Source: Ziziphus jujuba (taxonomy: Eukaryota > Streptophyta > Magnoliopsida > Rosales > Rhamnaceae). From it: a stretch of DNA of 64,000 nt. A program made the translations under genes and the position numbers. This document shows positions 36,022 through 47,292 of this stretch, piece by piece; within the stretch, counting starts at the first letter, position 1, and the number at the start of each line of letters is the position of its first letter. Where the stretch lies: assembly GCF_031755915.1 (NCBI RefSeq), contig NC_083380.1, positions 33,204,501-33,268,500 of the forward strand, read 5' to 3'. Below the pieces are notes generated by a model, which saw nothing but the letters and a program-made list of their open reading frames with translations, was not told the origin of the DNA and ran no database searches.

Positions 36022-36429
36022 AATCTCTCTACGCTATGTTAAGCCCCCGGGGGTATGTTATTCGGTATATGTTACTATGCATGTGTAGTTTTGTTATCCG
36101 TTTAGTTGCGGTATGCTTGTGTTATGCAATGTTGTAAGAATGTAATTGTAGCCCAACTACTTAATGTGTGATTTGGTAAAACAGTCATCGATTTCCATTG
36201 GTTTGTTTTGTTGAAAAGGTCATTTGTCATAGTGTTTTGGTAAAATAGCATTATGTGTTCAATATTTTATATGTTTTTTACTGTTACAAAGATGCTATTT
36301 GATAACAGTGATAATACGATATTAATGTGCTTATTGAATTTTGCTTGGAATATTATTTATTTTTGGTGCACATACACATTTTGTAAGTAGGTGTATTAAT
36401 TTGTAATGATTGATAACACTTTTAAAGGA
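36022..36429. other. MULE interior after the transposase
   Basis: AT-rich sequence between the transposase end and the palindrome array, probably the transposase 3' UTR. No other feature is seen. Confidence 0.4.
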
Positions 36430-38640
36430 ACTGGCAATTACCGATAGCAAAAAACCTGCAATTACCGATGCGAACCATCAGTAATCCCATGTAGGAGTCC
36501 ATTGCTTGCTCAATAGCTTACCGATGTTTTTCTTCGGTAATTGCTGATATATCGTTGGTAATTGACAGTTGTCCATTGTTTCAAAGGAAATTACCACAAT
36601 TCCATCTAACTGATTCGATCATGTGTGTTTCCATCAATAACATGCAAAAATTAACTTTATTAATGATCCTCAATAAAAGAATGTAATTATAAATCGAAAA
36701 AAAGTGGGAAAATTTCAAGTAATCATGATTACCGACGGTGCATCGATAATTACTGATGTAAATGGTTTCATTAGAAATTACCGATGTTCAACCCTACTGG
36801 CAATTTAAATTTGCATAGATTTTTCAATTCGACAACTTTGATAATGTGTGTTTCCACAAAGAACATGAAAAATCTAATTTTATTAATAATCCTCAACAAT
36901 ACAATCCACAAAAATTTGGAAAGACTTAGAGAATTACAACCAAAGTTGATTACCGACGGGGCATCGGTAATTACCAATAAAACCGTCGATAATCAATTTC
37001 AGGGATTCATATACTTGCTGAAAAAATTACCAATAGATTCATCGGTAATTATCGAAACACCGTCAGTAATTATAATTTCACAATTTTTTAAAAGCAAATA
37101 ACTACAATTCAATCCGACAACTTCGACAACGTGCGTTTCCACCAAGAACATGCTAAATCTAGCTTTATTAATGATCCTTAACAAAATAAGCCAAAAAAAG
37201 ACCTTAAGAAGTGAAAAAATTTCAAATAAAATTGATTACCGATGGTGCATCAGTAATTACCAAAACCCCATCGGTAATTTCAATTAACATATTTTTTGAT
37301 GCCGACAAGTCCGATAATGTGTGCTTCCACCAAGAACATGCAAAACCTAATTTTATTAATGATCCTTAACAACACAATGCACAAAAAGTTTGGAAAAACT
37401 TAGAAAATTACAACCAAAGTTGATTACCGATGGGGCATCGGTAATCAATTTCAGGGGTCCATATGCTTGCTGGAAAAATTACCAACAAATTTATTGGTAA
37501 TTACCGAAACTCCATTGGTAATTAAAATTTCATAATTTTTTAAAAGCAAATAACTACAATTCAATCCGACAACTTTGATAATGTGTGTTTCCACCAAGAT
37601 CATGCTAAATCTAGCTTTATTAATGATCCTCAATAACATAAGCCAAAAAAAGACTTTAAGAAGTGAAAAAATTTCAAATAAAGTTTATTACCGATGGTGC
37701 ATCAGTAATTACCGATGCCGATGGTTTCATCGATAATTATCGAAACCTCATCGGTAATTTCAATTTGCATATTTTTTCAATCTGACAACTTTGATAACGT
37801 GCATTTCCGCCAAGAACATGCAAAATCTAAATTTATTAATGATCATCAACAATACAATCCAGAAAAAATTTCGAAAAAGTTAGAAAATTATAACCAAAGT
37901 TTATTACCGATGGGTCATCAGTAATTACCGATAAAACCGTCGGTAATCCATAACTACCACCTGTTCCATAGATAATTACTGAAACCCCATTGGTAATTAC
38001 AATTTGATAATTTTTTCAAAGCAAGTCACCACAATTAGATCCGAAAACTTCGATAATGTGTGCTTCCACAAAAAATATGCTAAATATAATTCCTGAACAA
38101 AAAAAATCCATAAAAACTTCAAAAAAAGTGAGAAAATTACAAACTTTGTTGATTACCAATGGTCCATTGGTAATTATCGATAAAACCGTTGGTAGTCCAA
38201 AATACTTGCTGGAAAAATTAACGACAGTTTCATCGGTAATTACCGAAACCCCATCGATAATTAAAATTTATCTAGTTTTTCCAAAGCAAATCATCACAAT
38301 TCAATCCAACAACTTCGATAATGTGTGTTTTCACCAAAAACATGCTAAATATAACTCCTGAACAAAAGAATCCACAAAAAGTTTGGAAAATGTGAGAAAA
38401 TTACAAACTTTATTGATTATTGACGGTCCATCGGTAATTACCAACAAAACCATGGGCAATCCAAAAAAAATTACTGACGGTTTCATTGGTAATTACTGAT
38501 ACTCCGTCAGTAATTTCAATTTGTCCATTTTTTCAAAGCAAATGCACCACGATTCAATCTGAAAACTTTGATAATGTGTGTTTCCACCAAGAACATGCTA
38601 AATATAACACCAAACCATCACACCCAAACACAAAATTAAT
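36430..38640. repeat. Palindrome-bearing tandem array in the MULE
   Basis: About nine units with spacing of roughly 190-290 bp are marked by 'gataatgtgtgtttccacca' or variants near 36620, 36840, 37125, 37312, 37577, 37793, 38053, 38318 and 38570. Between these lie clusters of the motif ATTACCGATGG and its complement CCATCGGTAAT. They often form short hairpins such as TTACCGATGG-tg-CATCGGTAA (37235, 37686) and the self-complementary TCGGTAATTACCGA. Each unit carries one or two such clusters. The units have drifted apart, so the array is old. Its role is unknown. Confidence 0.85.
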
Positions 38641-38839
38641 CTACAAATTCTTTGATAACCAAAACTCTAGAGAGAGTTCAAGAAATTCAAATAATTAAGA
38701 CCCATTTCACTAAAAACCCCATAGCAAAACTCATATTCCGTTTTCATAAGAAAATGCAGAATTAACAAGGAAAAAGCACCATTTTCTCCAAAAGGAAAAA
38801 GAAAAAAAAAAAGAAAAAAAAAGAGTAAAAAGGAAGCAC
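38641..38839. other. MULE interior, 3' part, unassigned
   Basis: About 200 bp of A-rich DNA between the palindrome array and the CHLD fragment. On the minus strand it looks like leader or intron sequence, but nothing specific is recognised. Confidence 0.35.
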
Positions 38840-39045
38840 TTGACCAACAATGGCAGCTAAAGGGAAATACTATCTTCCATAAGGAGTAACATCTAGATTC
38901 TTCTCTGGAGCTAGTACGGCTCCATTGCCATTGCCAGAGTCAGCAAAAGTAGTAGCATTTGCAGAAGCATGAACATGAAGGCCATGGAAGTGAATGCGTT
39001 TGAAGTTGAAAGAAGAAGAAGAAGAAGAAGCAAAAGAGGGAGAGA
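38840..39045 (-). pseudogene. Captured CHLD fragment (magnesium chelatase subunit D, N-terminus)
   Basis: Read on the minus strand, a Ser-rich transit-peptide-like stretch (SPSFASSSSSSFNFKRIH) leads to VHASANATTFADSGNGNGAV. VTPYGR, a stop at 38870-38872 and YFPLAAIVGQ follow. CHLD proteins begin with a chloroplast transit peptide, an RASANAT-like junction and then YGRQ(Y/F)FPLAAVVGQ, the start of the AAA+ domain; the match is specific. CHLD acts in chlorophyll synthesis in plastids. The fragment ends right after VGQ, and the ATPase body is missing. It lies in reverse near the right end of the MULE. Confidence 0.82.
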
Positions 39046-39185
39046 AGAGACATACAGGTTTTTAAAATTTTTTTCAAAAGTATAATAGTTATTTAAGGGT
39101 AAAACAAAAAAGATACTGAAAGAAGGGGTATAAATCATTAAGGCTCTGTCCAAAGGGACAATGGGCCAAATTCTTCAAATTTTTA

Positions 39186-39336
39186 CTCTACCAAATGTGC
39201 AATTTTGTTATATTGTTAGGGGAAAAAAAAAAAAAGAAACAAAATAACATTAAACAAAAAAAAAAAAGATATTAAAAATACAACTTTGCAATTAGTCTTT
39301 TAGGCACAGAAGCAGAGAGGCCTTTATCCATTCCAA
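39186..39336 (+). repeat. Segmental block C, right part
   Basis: Continuation of block C after the MULE: 'ctctaccaaatgtgcaattt' matches 16543 and 13310. 'acaactttgcaattagtctt' (39280) matches 16650 in block B. Confidence 0.75.
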
Positions 39337-40142
39337 CAGAGGCGGACCCTCGTGGGGCCCCGGGGGTGTCACCCTCAAATTTCTTACTTTTTATTTTTTT
39401 TACAAAATTTTCATTTTTTTACTGGTTTATCCCTATTGAGCCTAACTGTGCCCCTCCTCCATTCCATACATGGGCTTGTTTTTTAAGTAATTTCACTACA
39501 ACTAAGAGTTTTTGGTTTCAAAATTTTTGTATATTTCTCTTTATTTTTCTTATTCATCCGCTTTTATTCTTCCTATCCACTTATATAAAATTTTATCATA
39601 CTTCTAGAGTTTATACTTGCTAATAGTTATTAGCAATTCTATATCGTAATTAATATGAAAATAAATTTATAATTAAAACTAGAAATATATTTTTTTACCA
39701 TTACAATATTTATTTAATTACTCTTTGTTTATATAGAAATTTATATGAACTTTTGGTTCTAATGAAAATTTTGTTTTATTAGTTTTTCATTTTTATAATT
39801 TCTTTTTTAAGAAATTTTGTATATTTAAAAATATATGTTAAAAATTGGAATAGCTATGGAGAAGTATCTATAAATAAAACATCCATTTTATGACCATTAG
39901 GGATCATGTTCAAACGTATACTTTTAAAAGGGTTCTGTTAGCATTTAAATCATATATATATGTATATATATTCTAAAAAAAAAAAAATTGGTTTTAGTAA
40001 ATATCCTAATTAGTTGACTTTAAAATAATTAATTGCATTTTAACCTATGTAATTATTTTTTCAAACCATATATTAGAAAACAATCAATGTATAATATAAT
40101 GTAATGGTAGCCCTCAAAAAAAAAATTATGGGTCCGCCACTG
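39337..40142. mobile_element. Non-autonomous DNA transposon with CAG..CTG ends, copy 2
   Basis: This about 806-bp element begins CAGAGGCGGACCC (39337) and ends GGGTCCGCCACTG (40142), a near-perfect 13-bp terminal inverted repeat. It shares its interior with the truncated copy at 16746-17500. It has no coding capacity. The end sequence and size suggest a hAT-type element. I could not find a convincing 8-bp target duplication (cattccaa against caccagca), so the class is tentative. Confidence 0.6.
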
Positions 40143-41200
40143 CACCAGCAATACAGACTGAGAATTATTATATTATATTGTGACAATTTGAAGATTATGG
40201 GTACTATTTTCAGAATCCATATTAGTATTTTTATTGTTGAAGCAAATTAATGTACTGATCTATATATATACATTTTTCCAATATGGACTGTAACGATATT
40301 CTTTATTTATGAATTTGATGGAAGCTACTGGAAAATTGCTAGTACCTTTTTTTTTTTTTTTTTGGATAAATGAAAATTGCTAGTACTTTGGTTCTTTTAT
40401 AATGCTCTAACATCTATAAAGAAGTCATAATAAGCCTTCGTACGTACTACTAGTAGTCCTAATTAGTTTCTTAGTAGAAATGAGGAGGTTCCATATGAAG
40501 ATTTATTGAAACTCATGATTAATTAGCATGAGTAATTCCATATGTGGTTTTTCCAATTGAAAGTCATTATAAATTTATCTGGAGCAAAATTCATACATAA
40601 CCAAACTAATCAGAGGATTGGGTTGTGGATGAGAAGGATATGGCAAAATAATTGTGAAATTAATTTGAGTTGTCTGTCTTAATTATATTTTTTGGTGTAA
40701 GGAATGTTATTTGAAAAAGAAAGAAAACAAAAAAAGTGTAAGAAATGTAAAAGGTAATGTGTTTAGATTACAATGATATAGATTATTTTTATATTTATTT
40801 TGATCATCGGATTACTTAGAACCCAGATCTTCACACACTGATTTAATAAATTTGTTTGATAAATTATTTGGGGAAACTACAAAAGAAAGCTATATAACGG
40901 TCCTCATAGATCCCTACCAAATAAGAATAAAAGAAAAGAAAGCTTGTTAGCTTTGTTAAAATGAAACCAAGTCTTAGAAGATTCGGGTCTTAGCAGATTC
41001 AGAGATATTCCTCTGCTCTTCTATTGAGTTTGGCATTTATTCATAGCAATCTTAGCAGGAACTAAATCTTCAACACATACGTATAATTTGCGATGCTTTT
41101 TTATAATTCCTGACTAAGTTGAACTACTTGGTAGGGTGATAAACATTCAATATTTCTCTACATTAATGCAATAAATAATCTTAATTTGCTTGCTTGACAG
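40143..41200. other. Intergenic stretch with decayed RLP-flank pieces
   Basis: Mostly unique AT-rich DNA. Pieces of RLP-flank modules appear near 40736-40800 (compare 20780-20830) and 40985-41100 (compare 25815-25880). No gene is seen. Confidence 0.45.
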
Positions 41201-41560
41201 ACACTAGAGATGACAAATTAAAATTAACCATCCATGAAGATTGGTTTGGTAGCTAGGATTTTGCGCGTGGAACTCTACTTCTGCACGTACATAAAAAGAC
41301 TTTTATCGATCTTTGTTTGCTTCTTAAAACAGAGCCACTCTATTTTGGTATTTTAAATATACAGAAATTTTCAAGCTTAGACACAATATTTGTAAGAGTA
41401 ATTGAATGCAAATAAGCTGTATATTTAATTGATAATGTGAAACGATTTATGTCGTCTTAGTCAGAAATCTTATAATCTGAACCCAGAACCTTAACACATT
41501 ATATAATTGGCTTATGATGATAGAGAATAAGCATTATTAACTACCTACAAATGCTAAGGT
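41201..41560 (+). repeat. RLP 3'-flank module copy
   Basis: Contains the 'cttgacagacactagag' acceptor-like site (41203), a KLTIHEDW-type exon-like piece (41222-41290) and the 'ttcttaaaacagagccactc' stretch (41321). These are shared with 4580-4770 and 5505-5780. Confidence 0.5.
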
Positions 41561-41610
41561 GGTGTTTGGTTGGTGGAATGAAGAGTATTTTTTGTTTTTT
41601 TTTGTTTTTT

Positions 41611-41634
41611 GGGGGGGGGGGGGGGGGGGGGGGG
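41611..41634 (+). repeat. Homopolymer tract of 24 G
   Basis: A run of 24 guanines follows T-rich sequence. Such a tract can form G-quadruplexes, and its length may be unreliable because long G runs are error-prone in sequencing. It lies inside an insertion-like stretch (about 41560-41785) not found in the sister block at 17930. Confidence 0.85.
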
Positions 41635-41785
41635 AGAACTAATATGATAAAGAGGATATTTTTGCCTAAAAATTTTGTTTCCATCATTGATCCATGTGTT
41701 AATTCCAACCTTAATCAAAGGTTGGAATCCGTGCCACTCTCTTTTTCATTCCACCCTCTTTTCCTTCCCATTCCATTCCATAATT

Positions 41786-44329
41786 GATTTAGGAGGGAAT
41801 TTCATTTTGATCTGGTTGCAAACTGAAGTTTATTTTGGTAAGCTAAACTTAAGTTTTGAGTAGGTATCTTAGAATATATGTAACCGTCATATCAGCTATT
41901 GCTGAGCTGTACATTAGTACCTTCTGCAAAGTTAGCTTCTGCGTGTAAAAGCTATTAAAAGAGGCATGTGATTGAGTCAGGCAAGGTAGTATACAGTTTT
42001 TGGCACATGCGACTACTAAATCGTGTTGGCACAAAAAATTTGGCTCAAGAGTTGCAGCTTTCTTTTCCGAATCCTATCATCTTGGAGTGACAATATAGGG
42101 GCTACATAATTGACTGCATATTCAATGACTTTAATATTAATTATGTTTAAGTTTGTTAAGTGTGTTAATCACTAAAGAATTCTAATACAGTTTCTTGTTA
42201 TCTTGCCATGTTGATACAAATTAAGCAATATTTGATTCACCAACAATAGAGAGAGCGATCTGTTCTTATTCATGACATTGAACTTGGAACAGAAACTAAA
42301 GTAGATACACTGTTAGATTAATGTGCAAAAACATTTTGTTAATTCTTTTACTGAGACAAATATGTAAATATATGTATATATAATGGAAAATCTAATGGTA
42401 AGATCTATATTCAGATTAAAATAGGTGTGTAAGTTACTTGTTAATTTAATAAGGAAAAATATGTGTGGCGCAGATCATCTTGAGACAAACTTAGGAGCCA
42501 CTTCAATTTTTCAATATGTGAATTATATATATAATAATACATTATAATTCTATCTTCAAAAAGAAAAAAAAAATTGATAATAATATATTATAATCCTCAG
42601 ACCGGTCTTGGCAGTGTGTTCAACTAACAACTGAACCCCCAGATTTTGTATAATTGACTTTCTGACAAATCATCTTGGCCTTTGAATGGATAACATAAAA
42701 GTTGTGAGCAGTTATGATCATAATTTATGCACCATTTGAATCTATTTATTCAATGGCCAAAATGTTATTTGTCAAAAATCTTTGTTTACTACTTTGATAT
42801 ATAAAACTGGCCCTTATCTCATAATAAGATCATAAAAATAAATTCTTTATAAGGAGATTTTTAACATTTTGTTTCTGAAGGGGATTTTTCTTTAGCGCTA
42901 AATAAATCAAATTAAAATTAAAAGTAGGAGATTTTTCTTTAGTGCTAAATAAACTATGTTACAATCAAAAGTAGGACATGAAAGGGAGGAAAAAATAAAA
43001 AAATAAATAATGACTAATGCAAAGACTAATTATTAGATAGCTATGCTATAATAATATGATGAGTTTTGAATAATGTTAGTGTGAAATTTAGGGGAAAGTT
43101 GGCAGTGGAGCACTATGATCGTCTATGATATTGATATGCAATTTTCTGTTTTAATTTATTAGTATTTATCTTTAGTGTGGAGATTCCACTGTTCTCAGCA
43201 ATCAATCCCTTTCAAAATTCAATATCTCACTGTAATGACCAAGTAATAAGGCTTTTAAGTCTTCATTTACCATTCTTATTGCAAAAGCTAAAAAGAAAAC
43301 AAATCACCAGAGAAACAAACTAATAATGCAAAGACCTTACATCCGTAATTAACAAAATATAATAATAATAATAATAATAATAAAATAGCAAACATAGCAA
43401 AACAAAAAACCCTGTCATTGTAATTTAATAATGTCGGTAGATCACGTGCCAGAGCTTCCAATAATATCAACTAAAAGACAAAAAAGAAAAAAAAAAAAAA
43501 AAAAAAAACAGAGGAAAAAACAACGATTTGAGATAACCAAGTAGTACTTTTTTTTTTTTTTTTCTTTTCACCATTAAAAAAAAAAAAATAAAATAAAAAA
43601 GTATTACATTTCCTCTTATAAATAGCACCATAAATGCACATGAACATACACTTGCAAAGACCCAACTGGAATTCGTATATGTTTTCTCACCGATAATGTC
43701 AGGTAAAAAAAATGAACAGGAAATAATATCTTTTATATTAAAAAAATAGATCATGAGCAGTCCCGAGAGCCAGAGGGTTAGGAATTGCTAGAAATTAAAG
43801 CTTTGTTCCCTGGTACCCAACATCTTGTCTCGCTTCAGCATTTGTATTTTCAAGGCTGCAATTAGATGGTAGACATATCCAAATATATGGTATTCTTCCA
43901 CAATCAACAACTGATCTTCAATGTTAAAGGGTCATATGTGCTTTGGTTTAAGGGGGAATTTCATTTCTGTTTGCAAACTCAGTGTTGCTTATAAGCTAAA
44001 CTTAAAATAAGTTTGAGGGGAATTAATAAGTGTGACTCTCATATCAACTATTGCTGATCAGCTGTATATTAGTAGTTCTGCAAAGTTAGCTAAAAGCTAT
44101 TAAAAAAGCACGTGATTGAGTTAGGCTAGGCAGTTTGACGACTAATCTTCTCTTGTATAATTAAATACAGATTAATGAATTAATAAGGTACGAACTGTGG
44201 TATTTACAGAGATAGCAAACACTCTCAAATTTCTTGATAAGATTATTTTTTTTTCAGCTTTTTCTTCTTAATTACCCATATATATAACATCAAGACATAC
44301 CAGGAGAGGAACTTCTTTCTGCATAAAAA
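41786..44329 (+). repeat. Segmental block D3
   Basis: Third copy of block D, matching 17915-20340 and 21848-23313. It holds the 'tgctgagctgtacattagta' stretch (41900), 'aacaatagagagag' (42242), a TATAAATAG box at 43617-43625 and a decayed RLP start near 43710. The repeated 'gagccagagggttagga' unit (43767) follows. Its right end (44130-44330) matches the sequence between the solo LTR and the DUF247 start at 23880-24079, so it still includes the promoter of the dead DUF247 copy. An AAT microsatellite lies at 43360-43384. Confidence 0.65.
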
Positions 44330-44562
44330 ATGGAGCAATCTGAAGAAGCAGCAACCTACATGGGAAATACTGACGGACCTCATTATGAGGATCTTGTTGA
44401 TGAATTATCAACTCCAACAAGCAACCAAGAAATACAAGACGAGCCGCCCAAGATACTGAAGGTTCATGAGAAAAATGAAGGATCAGCATCTATCAGCAGC
44501 AACAATGAAGGATCTCTTGATCTCCATGGTGTTCTTTGTTACTTGCTCCGTCAGGATGAATT
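44330..44562 (+). pseudogene. DUF247 pseudogene, 5' part
   Basis: The start (MEQSEEAATYMGN) matches the intact copy (MEEQSEEL...MEN). A KNEGSASISSNNEG-like stretch also matches the intact N-terminus, but about 40 extra residues precede it, including ELSTPTSNQ. That piece appears again as ELSTPRSNQ just after the copia element, so the N-terminus holds an internal duplication. The frame is cut at 44562 by the copia insertion and resumes at 50994. Confidence 0.8.
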
Positions 44563-45157
44563 TGCTAGTATCATATACACAGTGGAAGCCTAATCGAGAT
44601 TGAATAAAGTGTGTAATAAATTATGTCATTATCCATAAGTTTACTAACCTTTAGCGTAGAACCTTCCAACCTATTCTCTAAGCGATAGATCTGCGTGTGG
44701 GTGCACCGGATCACAAAAGAAACAAGAAGATTAATCTGAAAAAAACCTCTGAAACTCACAGTTTCTGTTTTTCTCTCAAGATGTTTTATTTTCTACTGAA
44801 ATTCTAAATCTCTAGAAAATAATACGTTAAACTTATTAACTGGAGGCTAGTGAACAGTATGTTTAAAGACTGCTAACCCTAATCCTTCTAGGGTTTAATA
44901 ACACCTTGGGCCCAATTAATAGGCTCCTTCTTGTATTTTAATAATCAATTAAATGGGCTCTGTCAATTAATGAGCAAGTTTGGGGATCCTATGGCTCATT
45001 ATTAATCAAGGCTCTTAATCATGGATTAGCTTGCTCCAAGATTAATAATATTTATATTAAATGTATTTTTCCTTTGTAAAATATTAATAATTAATTGATA
45101 ATAATTTCTGTCAATCAATTAATTATTTATTCTCTTAACTTATCAGTTTTTCTAACA
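44563..45157 (-). repeat. Copia 3' LTR
   Basis: On the plus strand it starts TGCTAGTATC and ends TTTTTCTAACA, so on the element strand it begins TGTTAGAAA, a common copia LTR start. The core at about 44777-45035 matches 50715-50972 with few differences. It is about 240 bp longer than the 5' LTR. Confidence 0.8.
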
Positions 45158-45759
45158 GATCCAATGCACTGGCCAGTGACTTTCAATATCTGAGTACCGA
45201 AACATGTCAAGAGGATATTTCATACAAATTCCTTTTTGTATATTTCATAAATACTTAGCAATCAAAGGACCATAATTCCCAAATCATCAAGATATTGGCC
45301 GTTCAAAAATAGACCTCACCTATTGATAATTCAAAGAACCATAGTCACTTAATTACCTATTTATAATATACTCAGGATTAAGAAAAATAACATATCTAAT
45401 ATCGCCTGAGAATTAATACATTTCACAGAAATTTATCCTTAATTAAATCTCTTCAGATCCTCTCAGAATGACCATAATTCATTCCAATATTTTATAATAA
45501 CCAAGACAGATTATTTCATAAAATATTGCAGTCTAAATAAAATGCCCAACTTTATTTAACAACTATGAGATAATTCATTAATTATGAGAACCTATGACCA
45601 TGTCTTCTATGGACATATCCATATGATCATATACTACATAATTAATTTGGACCTTATACGTAACATAAAACGTGCATAAGAATTGAAAATCCATACATTA
45701 AATCAGAAAATGAAATTACAATTAGTCTTGCTCCTAGAGCACAAATGTAACCAACTCCC

Positions 45760-47290
45760 ACTTACTCTAAAGTAAGTCTGGAATTCTCTTAAGACCCATA
45801 CAATTTACATGCTTATCAAACACACGTTCAGGAAGAGTCTTAGAAAAAGGGTCTGCTAGGTTCTCCTCAGATGCTATCTTTGTAACAACTGTATCTCCTC
45901 TATCAATGAAATCACGGATCAAGTGGTACTTTTTTAATATGTGTTTCTACTTCTTGTGAGACCTGGGTTCTTTGGACTGTGCTATAGCCCCACTGCTATC
46001 ACAATAAAGGGTAATAGGCCAATCTGTACCTGGTATCACATGGAGATCCAAAAGAAATTTCTTAAGCCATACAGCTTCCTTTGCAGCTTCAAATGCAGCT
46101 ACATATTCAGCTTCAGTTGTGGAGTCAGCAACACAAGTCTATTTAACACTCCTCCAACAAATGGCTCCTCCATTTAGGGTAAACACATATCCTGATGTTG
46201 ATTTGCTAGAATCAATATCCCCTTGAAAATCAGAGTCCGTATAACCAAGGGTTTCAAGACTCCCACTGGAATACACCAACATATAATCCCTCGTTCTCTT
46301 TAAATACTTGAGTATATGTTTCACGGCAGTCTAGTGTTCTACTCCGGGTCTTATTGGTACCGGCGTACTACTCCCACCGCATGACAGATATCTAGCCTGG
46401 TACATAGCATGGCATACATGAGACTACCAACAGCCGAAGCATAAGGTTTCTTACTCATGAGTTCTTTCTCTTTAGGAGTTTTTGGTGATTGCTCCTTAGA
46501 AAGATGAATTCCATGTCTGAAAGGTAGAAGTCCCTTTTTGAAATTTTCCATGCAGAACCTGGTCACTATTTTATCAATGTAGGAAGCTTGGGATAGAGCT
46601 AACATCTTCTTCTTCCGGTTTCGTAAAAGTTTGATTCCTAGAATATAGTTAGCTTCACCCAAGTCCTTCATATCAAACTACTCTTTCGAGTAACCCTTTA
46701 CGTCTGACAACACTTTCACACTGTTTCCAATTAACAGAATGTCATCTACATAAAGAACCAGAAAAACAACCACTATTCCTTTAATCTTTTTATACACACA
46801 TGGTTCATCAGGGCTTTTCTCAAAACCATATAATTTGATAACTTGATCAAACCTGATGTTCCATGATTTGGATGCTTGCTTAAGTACATAAATAGACCTA
46901 TGCAGCTTTCAAACCATGTGCTCTTGACCTTTTGTTATAAACCCTTCCGGATGCTACATATAAATGTCCTCTTCCAGCTTCCCATTTAGAAAAGCTGTTT
47001 TGACATCCATTTTCCAGATCTCATAATCGATAACTGCTGCTACAGCTAAGAGAATCCGGACAGATTTAAGCATGGCTACTGGCAAAAAGGTTTCATCATA
47101 ATCGATGCCCTCTTTCTGGGTGTAACCTTTTGCCACCAATCTAGCTTTGAAGGTTTCAACATTCCCATCTGGTCCTCTCTTTCTCTTGTAGTTCCACTTA
47201 CACCCAATTGGTTTTACCCCTTTAGGTGCTTCTACAAGAGACTAGACTGAGTTAGAATTCATAGATTCCATCTCACGGTCCATGGCCTTT
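45760..47290 (-). pseudogene. Copia reverse transcriptase and RNase H, decayed
   Basis: On the minus strand the RT reads [16 protein letters not shown] (about 47140-47090), [18 protein letters not shown] (about 47005-46954) and YVDD, complementary to 46741-46752. MKDLGEANYILGI follows at about 46671. RNase H follows with GYTDSDFQGD, STSGYVFTLNGGAICW (about 46190-46145) and ADSTTEAEYVAA (about 46130-46095), ending in ENLADPFSK near 45850. Stops and frame changes break it at least near 46324, 46350, 46675, 46915, 47240 and 47292. Confidence 0.88.
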
Positions 47291-47292
47291 CT

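Larger units (their letters stand above)
30661..39176 (+). mobile_element. Mutator-like element (MULE) with captured gene fragments
   Basis: This 8,516-bp element is flanked by the exact 9-bp duplication AAATTTTTA (30652-30660 and 39177-39185), the length typical of Mutator elements. The left end (GGGAAATTTGGCCCAATACC) and the reverse complement of the right end (GAAGAATTTGGCCCATTGTC) form degenerate terminal inverted repeats over roughly 80 bp. Blocks A and B hold the empty site. In order it contains a pyrimidine-rich array, AHL gene exons, an Alfin-like exon, a mudrA-type transposase remnant, a palindrome array and a CHLD fragment in reverse. It is thus both a former autonomous MULE and a gene-capturing (Pack-MULE-like) element. 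All coding parts are decayed. Confidence 0.9.

Noticed and set aside
36430..38640. CRISPR-like array of palindromic repeats
   Set aside because: Spacers are themselves repeated and homologous, and the context is a eukaryotic transposon.
36771..38698. Several 60-105 residue frames on both strands
   Set aside because: They are translations of the palindrome array, appear once per unit in shifting frames, and do not resemble proteins.
41560..41785. Possible MITE beginning 'ggtgtttggttgg'
   Set aside because: No matching inverted end or target duplication could be found on the right side.
41551..41787. 78-residue frame with a poly-Gly run
   Set aside because: The Gly run is the G24 tract, and nothing else in the frame looks coding.
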